Assembly (NCBI GenBank): GCA_964586775.1
Contig: CAZPJD010000111.1
Location: forward strand, 1-29,165
DNA length: 29,165 bases
From: JADLEX01 sp964586775
GTDB taxonomy: Bacteria; Lernaellota; Lernaellaia; JACKCT01
Reading direction: 5' to 3'
The first letter of the stretch is position 1, and every line of letters begins with the position of its first letter. Under the pieces are notes generated by a model that made no database searches, was not told the origin of the DNA, and saw only the letters and a list, made by a program, of their open reading frames with translations. Both the position numbers and the translations under genes were made by a program. Shown here in pieces: positions 24,795-29,165 of this stretch.

Positions 24795-26593
24795 GAGATC
24801 ACCGACCCTTCCTGCGCCATCGCGTCGATCTGCGCACGCAGTCGCCGTTTTTCCACCATCAATTCCATTTCTCGCCCCTCGTCCCCGTCGCGCCGCGCCC
24901 GATCGATCTCGTCGGCGACCGCGTCGAATCGGCGCTTCGCGTGCTCGGTCGCGAGCCGTCGCCGATACTCGACATACGCCAGATCGGCGCTCTTCTCCTC
25001 GATGCGATCCTCGTCCATCGCCCAGCCCGCGATCTCGTCCTGAAGCTCCGACTCTTCGAGCGAACCGACGAGCTCGGCGATGCGCATCTCCCGATCGTCT
25101 TGGCTTTCCAGGCAGCGTCCCACGACCAAGGAAGCCAGTTGTTTTAAATCAGGTCGGGTGAATAGATCAATCAGGCGGTCTTCGTCAAATGCGTAGGCGA
25201 ATCGCGGGTGATTGAGGAGCAGTTTCAGGACGCCCCTCTCGGCGTCGGCGCGCGGCGTCTCGCGCGGTTCGGGGCGCGACGCGCCCGCGGATTCGGGCCG
25301 AGGGCGGCGCAGCGTGCGCATCTCGTGGCGGATCGCCGCCTCGCCGACGCGCGCCCGTTCGGCCACCGTGCGGATCCACGTGCTCTGCACAACGGCGTTC
25401 TGGATCTTCGCCAGGGCGGGCACGAGTGCGTTCACCGCCTTGGCGCGCCCGGTGGCGTCGGAGGGGTGCGCGGCGAATGCACGATTCACGACGAACTCCA
25501 ACATGGTCGGCGCGGCGGCAACCCGCGCCGCGAACGCCTCGGCGCCCTCGCGACGCAGAAAGCTGTCGGGGTCGTCACCCGCCGACAGGATCACGCATCG
25601 CGGCTCGACATCGGTGCCGAGAAACAGGTCCATCGCGCGTTCCATCGCCTTTTGCCCGGCGTCGTCGGCGTCGAAGACGAGAAACACGTTGTTCGACGAA
25701 CGCAGCAGCCGCCGGATGTGGTCCTCGGTCAGCGCCGTCCCCAGCGCGGCGAGCGATTCGGTGAATCCGTACTGGTGCAGCATGATGACGTCGAGGTTGC
25801 CCTCGCACAGAATGGCGCGATTCGCGCGACGAATGCCGTCGACGGCCAGATCGAGCCCGTAAAAATTCTGGCCCTTGGTGAAGATCCGGCTTTCGCTGGA
25901 GTTGATGTACTTGGCCTTGTCGTCGCCGACGAGCACGCGTCCTGAGAACGCGATGACCTTTCCGGCGGTGCCGCGAATCGGAAACATCAGACGTCCGCGA
26001 AAGCGATCGTAGTAGGTGCCCTTCTCGCTTTTCACGAGCACGCCGGCATCCGCCGCGCGCTCCGCCGTGAAACCCTTGGAACGCAGTGCGTTCGAGAGGC
26101 CATCCCAGGAGTCCGGCGCAAAACCGAGGCCGAACCGGCGGCTCATCTCGGGATCGACGCCGCGGCGGTGCAGGTAGTCGCGCGCGATCGTGCCGACATG
26201 CTCGTCGATCAGGCCGCGGCGGAACCAGTCCGCGGCGAACTCGTTGATCGCGAAGAGCTGCTCGCGAAGGCCCTTGGGCTCTTCCGACCCGCCGATCTCG
26301 AACTGGATCTGGATGCCGACCTGATCGGCGAGCATGCGCAGCGCCTCGACAAACTCGACGCCGTGATACTCCATGACGAACTTCACGACGTCGCCGCCCT
26401 TGCCGCACCCGAAACACTTGAAAATCTGCCGATCGGGATTGACGTGGAAGCTCGGCGTTTTTTCCTGATGGAACGGGCACAGGCCCACCTGCGCGCGGCC
26501 CGCGCGACGCAGTTGCACGACGCGTCCCACGACCTCGGCGATGTCCGCGCGACGGCGGATCTCCTCGATCTGTTGTTCCGAAACCCGCGCCAT
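24791..26593 (-). CDS. dnaG: DNA primase DnaG
   Basis: 600 residues. Synthesises RNA primers for replication. The N-terminal CHC2 zinc domain has C39-x2-H42 (CPFH) and C60-x2-C63 (CFGC). The RNA polymerase core follows, with a TOPRIM domain showing AILCEGNLDVIMLHQYG (catalytic Glu) and VFLVFDADDAGQKAMERA (DxD). The C-terminal helicase-binding region (about 430-600) is poorly conserved, as usual. The ATG at 26593 begins MARVSEQQIEEIRRRADI; the frame continues upstream into cvpA without homology. It lies 26 bases after cvpA and is coupled to rpoD by ATGA, the ancient macromolecular-synthesis arrangement. Confidence 0.98.
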
Positions 26594-26619
26594 GGAACCA
26601 ACTCCCGCGCCGCAAAGGG

Positions 26620-27093
26620 TCAGAGCTGGATCACGTCCATCAGTTTCTGAAAGAACGCCGTGGCATAGGGCGCGAGAAAAGAGCCCTTCACGCCCGCGGC
26701 GACCTTGGGCGACACGGCCCCTTTGACGATCACCGCCAGAATCACGCCCACGCCCAGAAAACCCTTCGCGCCGCCAAACGCCGCGCCCAGCGCGCGATTC
26801 GCGCCGGTCAGGTCGAGCTTTTTCGCGCCTTTCGACAGCATGATGCCGACCGACGCGAAGCCGAACGTGGTGGCGAGGAAGATCAGCAGGAATGCCGCGA
26901 ATCGTCCCAGCCCCGAGCCCACGCCGAGCATCTTCGAGAACCACGACCCGATCGGGCCGTAGAGGTTGGTCGACAAAAAGATCGCGACGATGAAGCCGAG
27001 AAACGTCAGGAACTCGTTGAAGAATCCCTTGACGTATCCCTTGGCGGCAAAAATCGCGACGACGACCAGAATGACCAGGTCGATATACGGCAT
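26620..27093 (-). CDS. cvpA: CvpA-family membrane protein
   Basis: 157 residues with four hydrophobic helices (about 3-20, 28-46, 62-86 and 110-130), short loops and the family pattern MPYIDLVILVVVAIFAAKGYVKGFFNEF at the N-terminus. CvpA proteins are inner-membrane proteins named for colicin V production; their biochemical role is unsettled, with links to envelope stress tolerance. It lies between yqeY (45 bases upstream) and dnaG (26 bases downstream) on the same strand. This location within the rpsU-dnaG-rpoD operon is seen in some bacteria but not in E. coli. Confidence 0.88.
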   Translation of the reverse strand: MPYIDLVILVVVAIFAAKGYVKGFFNEFLTFLGFIVAIFLSTNLYGPIGSWFSKMLGVGSGLGRFAAFLLIFLATTFGFASVGIMLSKGAKKLDLTGANRALGAAFGGAKGFLGVGVILAVIVKGAVSPKVAAGVKGSFLAPYATAFFQKLMDVIQL

Positions 27094-27138
27094 GAATCGT
27101 TCTTGACCCGAGAAAAAAGACGCTTGAACGAGAGGACT

Positions 27139-27588
27139 CTACAGGCGGGCCAGAGCTTTTTCAACCTGCTCCTTGATCCGCTTTCCGTCGGCCGCGCCCG
27201 CGGCCTTGGCGATCGTCGCCTTCATCACCTTACCCATGTCGCGGGCCGACGTCGCGCCCGTCTCGCGCACCGCCTCGTCCACCAGCGCCGCGAGCTCGTC
27301 GTCCGAAAGTTCTTTGGGCATGTAGACGTCCAGCACCGCGATCTCGGCGGCCTCGTTCGCGGCCAGATCCTCGCGGCCCGCCTTGCGATACGCCTCGATC
27401 GAATCCTTGCGCTGGTTCACGGCGCGCTTCAAAACGGAAAGGGCGTCCTGTTCGGACAGGTCGCCCTTTTCGATCTTCACTTTGTTCAGGTCGGACTTGA
27501 CCATGCGCAGGACCGACACGCGGACGGTCTCGTGGCTTTTCATCGCGGCAATCAGATCCTGATTCACCCGTGCGAGCCAATCGGTCAC
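27139..27588 (-). CDS. yqeY: GatB/YqeY-domain protein
   Basis: 149 residues, the normal YqeY length, from a GTG start with GGAGG eight bases upstream. The all-helical domain matches the tail of GatB: residues containing LKRAVNQRKDSIEAYRKAGREDLAANEAAEI, VYMPKELSDDELAALVDEAV and GKVMKATIAKAAGAADGKRI. The GatB counterpart binds tRNA in the Asp/Glu-tRNA amidotransferase; the stand-alone protein's role is unknown but probably tRNA-related. It starts 20 bases after the rpsU stop. An in-frame extension upstream overlaps rpsU and is rejected. Confidence 0.93.
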   Translation of the reverse strand: MTDWLARVNQDLIAAMKSHETVRVSVLRMVKSDLNKVKIEKGDLSEQDALSVLKRAVNQRKDSIEAYRKAGREDLAANEAAEIAVLDVYMPKELSDDELAALVDEAVRETGATSARDMGKVMKATIAKAAGAADGKRIKEQVEKALARL

Positions 27589-27608
27589 GGCCAAGTCCTC
27601 CGAAGGGA

Positions 27609-27809
27609 TTACGTGCGCTCCAACTTGCGGAGCTTTTTGAGCAGGCGCTTTCGGGCCGCGGCGGCTTTGCGCTTGCGACGCACGCTCGGCTTTTCGTAAA
27701 ACTCCCGCTTGCGAACCTCCGACAGAATGCCGGCCTTTTCGCACTGACGCTTGAAGCGCTTCAAAGCGCTTTGCATCGGTTCATTTTCACGAACACGAAC
27801 TCCAGCCAT
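27609..27809 (-). CDS. rpsU: Ribosomal protein S21
   Basis: 66 residues, strongly basic, beginning MAGVRVRENEPMQSALKRF and continuing FKRQCEKAGILSEVRKREFYEKPSVRRKRK, the S21 signature. It binds the 30S subunit near the 16S rRNA 3' end and helps initiation. The ATG at 27809 has a GGGAGG-type site 11 bases upstream; an upstream in-frame ATG at 27917 would precede the predicted transcription start and is rejected. First gene of the macromolecular synthesis operon, transcribed from the promoter at 27890-27917. Confidence 0.97.
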   Translation of the reverse strand: MAGVRVRENEPMQSALKRFKRQCEKAGILSEVRKREFYEKPSVRRKRKAAAARKRLLKKLRKLERT

Positions 27810-27873
27810 GCGTACGGATCCCTCCCTTCGGCGATGTATCCCGGAACGGATGAGGAAAAGTGCGTACCCCGCC

Positions 27874-27886
27874 CCACGGACCGTGG
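27874..27886. repeat. Perfect dyad CCACGG-A-CCGTGG at the rpsU start region
   Basis: Six-base arms around a single central base; the dyad overlaps the predicted transcription start (about 27883) and lies just downstream of the -10 box. The position suits a repressor operator; the factor is unknown. Confidence 0.4.
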
Positions 27887-27889
27887 CGA

Positions 27890-27917
27890 ATACTAGGAAT
27901 TTTCCGGGGGGTGTCAA
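27890..27917 (-). promoter_or_regulatory. Sigma-70 promoter of the rpsU-yqeY-cvpA-dnaG-rpoD operon
   Basis: On the minus strand, TTGACA (27912-27917) is perfect and TAGTAT (27890-27895) matches the -10 consensus at four of six bases, with a 16-base spacer. The predicted start near 27883 leaves a leader of about 73 bases before rpsU. The -35 box lies only some 15-20 bases from the likely end of the neighbouring IS element. Confidence 0.7.
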
Positions 27918-27956
27918 GCGAGATCCGATCGTAGTCCCCCCGAAAGCAAGACGGTT

Positions 27957-28832
27957 TTAAGCGGCGTTTTGTGTGATCCATTCGGTCTCGAATTCGCACG
28001 GAGTCCGGTAATCGAGCGCCGAGTGGATGCGTGCTTCGTTGTACCAGCGGACGTATTGGTCGATGGCCTCGTGCGCCTCGGACCACGTCTCGACCGCGTT
28101 CGGCCAGATCTCCTCCTCCTTGATCGTGCGGATCACGCGTTCCACGAAGGCGTTGTCGTCAGGCGCGTTGTAACCCGTGTATTGCCCTCGGACCCCGCGC
28201 GCGCCCAGGAACTCGACGAAGGCCTTGGAACACGGCTGCGCCCCGTTGTCGCTCCGAACCGTCAGCAACGCGGCCTGCTCTCGCGTCAGAACCCCTTGCC
28301 CGTCCAGGGCTCCTCGAAGCGCAGCGATCCATTCCGACGCCCGACACCGCCGGTCCAGCGACCACCCCACGATCTTCCGCGTGAACGCATCGATCACCAC
28401 CATCAGAAACAGCGGCGTCAGGTCCGAGAGTTGGAAGCTCGTCATGTCGATCTGCCACCCCCGGTTCGGCGCTGGGGGACGCATCTTTTCCACCCGCTTC
28501 GGACGCGAGCCCTTGAAGCGCAACTTCGGCTGGGACAACCCTTCCTCGCGCATGACCTTCGAGGCCGTTTCGCGGTTCAGGACGATCCCGAATCGACGGT
28601 TCAGCAAGGCCCGGATGCGCCGGTGCCCGAAACGCTGCTGATGTTCCTCTTCGCACAAGGTCCGAATCTTTCGCCCCAACTCCGGGTCGTCGGAAACCGG
28701 GCGACGGGGCGGCGAAGGCGCCACCTCCCGAACGGGACGCACCCACCGCCCCACCGAGGAAATGGGCTCCTCGGCCGCTACGGCCAGGCGGCGAACGGAA
28801 AGGATGTTCTCCTGGCGCACGTGCGTCACCAT
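27957..28832 (-). CDS. IS3-family transposase OrfB (DDE integrase)
   Basis: 291 residues, an rve-type integrase. An N-terminal HTH_21-like segment (about 48-105, containing RFGHRRIRALLNRRFGIVLNRET) precedes the catalytic core with Asp129 (WQIDMTSF), Asp195 (VRSDNGAQP) and Glu231 (NAFVERVIRTIKEEEIW), the DD(35)E spacing of IS3. The C-terminus SALDYRTPCEFE is typical. The frame is intact, so the element may be active. The ATG used for the coordinates overlaps the OrfA stop; the functional protein is probably the OrfAB fusion made by -1 frameshifting. Confidence 0.93.
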   Translation of the reverse strand: MVTHVRQENILSVRRLAVAAEEPISSVGRWVRPVREVAPSPPRRPVSDDPELGRKIRTLCEEEHQQRFGHRRIRALLNRRFGIVLNRETASKVMREEGLSQPKLRFKGSRPKRVEKMRPPAPNRGWQIDMTSFQLSDLTPLFLMVVIDAFTRKIVGWSLDRRCRASEWIAALRGALDGQGVLTREQAALLTVRSDNGAQPCSKAFVEFLGARGVRGQYTGYNAPDDNAFVERVIRTIKEEEIWPNAVETWSEAHEAIDQYVRWYNEARIHSALDYRTPCEFETEWITQNAA

Positions 28833-29125
28833 GTCCCGGACCCGCTCTTTTTTTTAAAGGCGCGGATCAGCAAGGCCTGGTCCCCGGCGAGCTGCTCCAG
28901 GTCCGCCACGCGCTTTTGAAGCACCTCGACCTCCGTCGTGGGCTTCCCCGCCGGACGGCCGATCCCGCTCCGAAGAAGGTCGAGCGCCCGGTCCTTCAGC
29001 TTGTACGCATAAGTCGAGCTGATACCCCACTTGCGACAGACCTCCTGGTGCGACGATTTCCCCGAAATCAACTCCATCGCGATCTCGTACTTCTGCTCAT
29101 CCGTGAATTTGTTCGGCTTCGGCAA
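28826..29125 (-). CDS. IS3-family transposase OrfA (helix-turn-helix)
   Basis: 99 residues from a TTG start preceded by GGGAGG six bases upstream. The N-terminal helix-turn-helix (YEIAMELISGKSSHQEVCRKWGISSTYAYKLKDRAL) binds the element ends. A leucine-zipper-like helix follows (about 66-90, EVLQKRVADLEQLAGDQALLI), allowing OrfA-OrfAB multimers. The last codons read through the slippery run and end FKKKSGSGTW. The gene overlaps OrfB by seven bases in the -1 frame. Confidence 0.9.
   Translation of the reverse strand: MPKPNKFTDEQKYEIAMELISGKSSHQEVCRKWGISSTYAYKLKDRALDLLRSGIGRPAGKPTTEVEVLQKRVADLEQLAGDQALLIRAFKKKSGSGTW
28847..28855 (-). other. A8G programmed -1 frameshift site
   Basis: Minus-strand AAAAAAAAG near the 3' end of OrfA. 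Slippage by one base at AAA-AAG lets ribosomes continue as ERVRDMVTHV into OrfB without a stop, giving an OrfAB fusion of roughly 390 residues. A-run frameshift sites are the known mechanism in IS3 elements. A stimulatory structure was not identified. Confidence 0.75.
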
Positions 29126-29165
29126 GGAACACCTCCCGTGGGCGACCGCCGCCTGCCGGACGCGC

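Larger units (their letters stand above)
27931..29165 (-). mobile_element. IS3-family insertion sequence (partial, runs off the window)
   Basis: Two overlapping reading frames, OrfA (helix-turn-helix) and OrfB (DDE integrase), joined by an A8G slippery run, define an IS3-family element. The end next to rpsU is uncertain: the C-rich GTAGTCCCCCCGAAAG at 27931-27946 resembles the CCCCC-AAAG core of IS3-family terminal repeats, so the edge is probably within about ten bases of 27925. The 40 bases available upstream of OrfA hold no matching inverted repeat, so the other end lies beyond 29165. Target duplication cannot be judged. Confidence 0.75.

Noticed and set aside
27810..27917. Longer start for S21 at 27917
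   Set aside because: It would begin inside the -35 box of the promoter; the S21 signature starts at 27809.
29126..29165. Left terminal repeat of the IS3 element in the last 40 bases
   Set aside because: No sequence there pairs with the C-rich end near 27931; the element must continue past the window.

Overview
The window is GC-rich and gene-dense, with short intergenic gaps, many GTG and TTG starts, sigma-54 regulation, a lipoprotein with an Asp-rich linker and a secreted protein with Cys-rich tandem repeats. These traits suggest an uncultivated deltaproteobacteria-like lineage (Myxococcota, Desulfobacterota or Lernaellota-type). That placement is inference from style; no marker tree could be run.

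Layout. (1) 1-5929, minus strand: a PilZ protein and a sigma-54 activator, then a sigma-54 promoter driving a secreted TPR protein, a PAS histidine kinase and a response regulator cut by the window edge. (2) 6165-12281, plus strand: tyrS, then a glycosidase-like lipoprotein, a GH4 NAD-dependent glycosidase and a PfkB sugar kinase, nearly without gaps. (3) 12291-17108, minus: ybeZ (PhoH) - 7TM-HD phosphodiesterase - ybeY - ybeX, an RNA-quality and ribosome-maturation cluster with a membrane HD protein. (4) 17206-19656, minus: two secreted proteins transcribed from a good sigma-70 promoter and followed by a hairpin. (5) 19831-22791, minus: rnpB, an RNase HI-like protein, a C4 zinc-ribbon coiled-coil protein and a Nif3-family protein. 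(6) 22820-27809, minus: the macromolecular synthesis operon rpsU - yqeY - cvpA - dnaG - rpoD, with a CAU tRNA appended and an intrinsic terminator. (7) 27931 to the end, minus: an IS3-family element with an A8G frameshift signal, adjacent to the rpsU promoter and cut by the window edge.

How it works together. Much of the window is core housekeeping (translation, priming, transcription, RNA processing). The accessory parts are the envelope-signalling block in region 1, the carbohydrate block in region 2 and the secreted pair in region 4. The best candidate for an undescribed system is region 1. A protein carrying both c-di-GMP-binding motifs of PilZ is translationally close to a sigma-54 activator, whose gene lies directly upstream of a well-matched -24/-12 promoter feeding a periplasmic TPR protein and a second two-component pair. 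The second candidate is the tyrS-linked sugar operon with an unclassified lipoprotein. No CRISPR array, prophage or defence island was seen.
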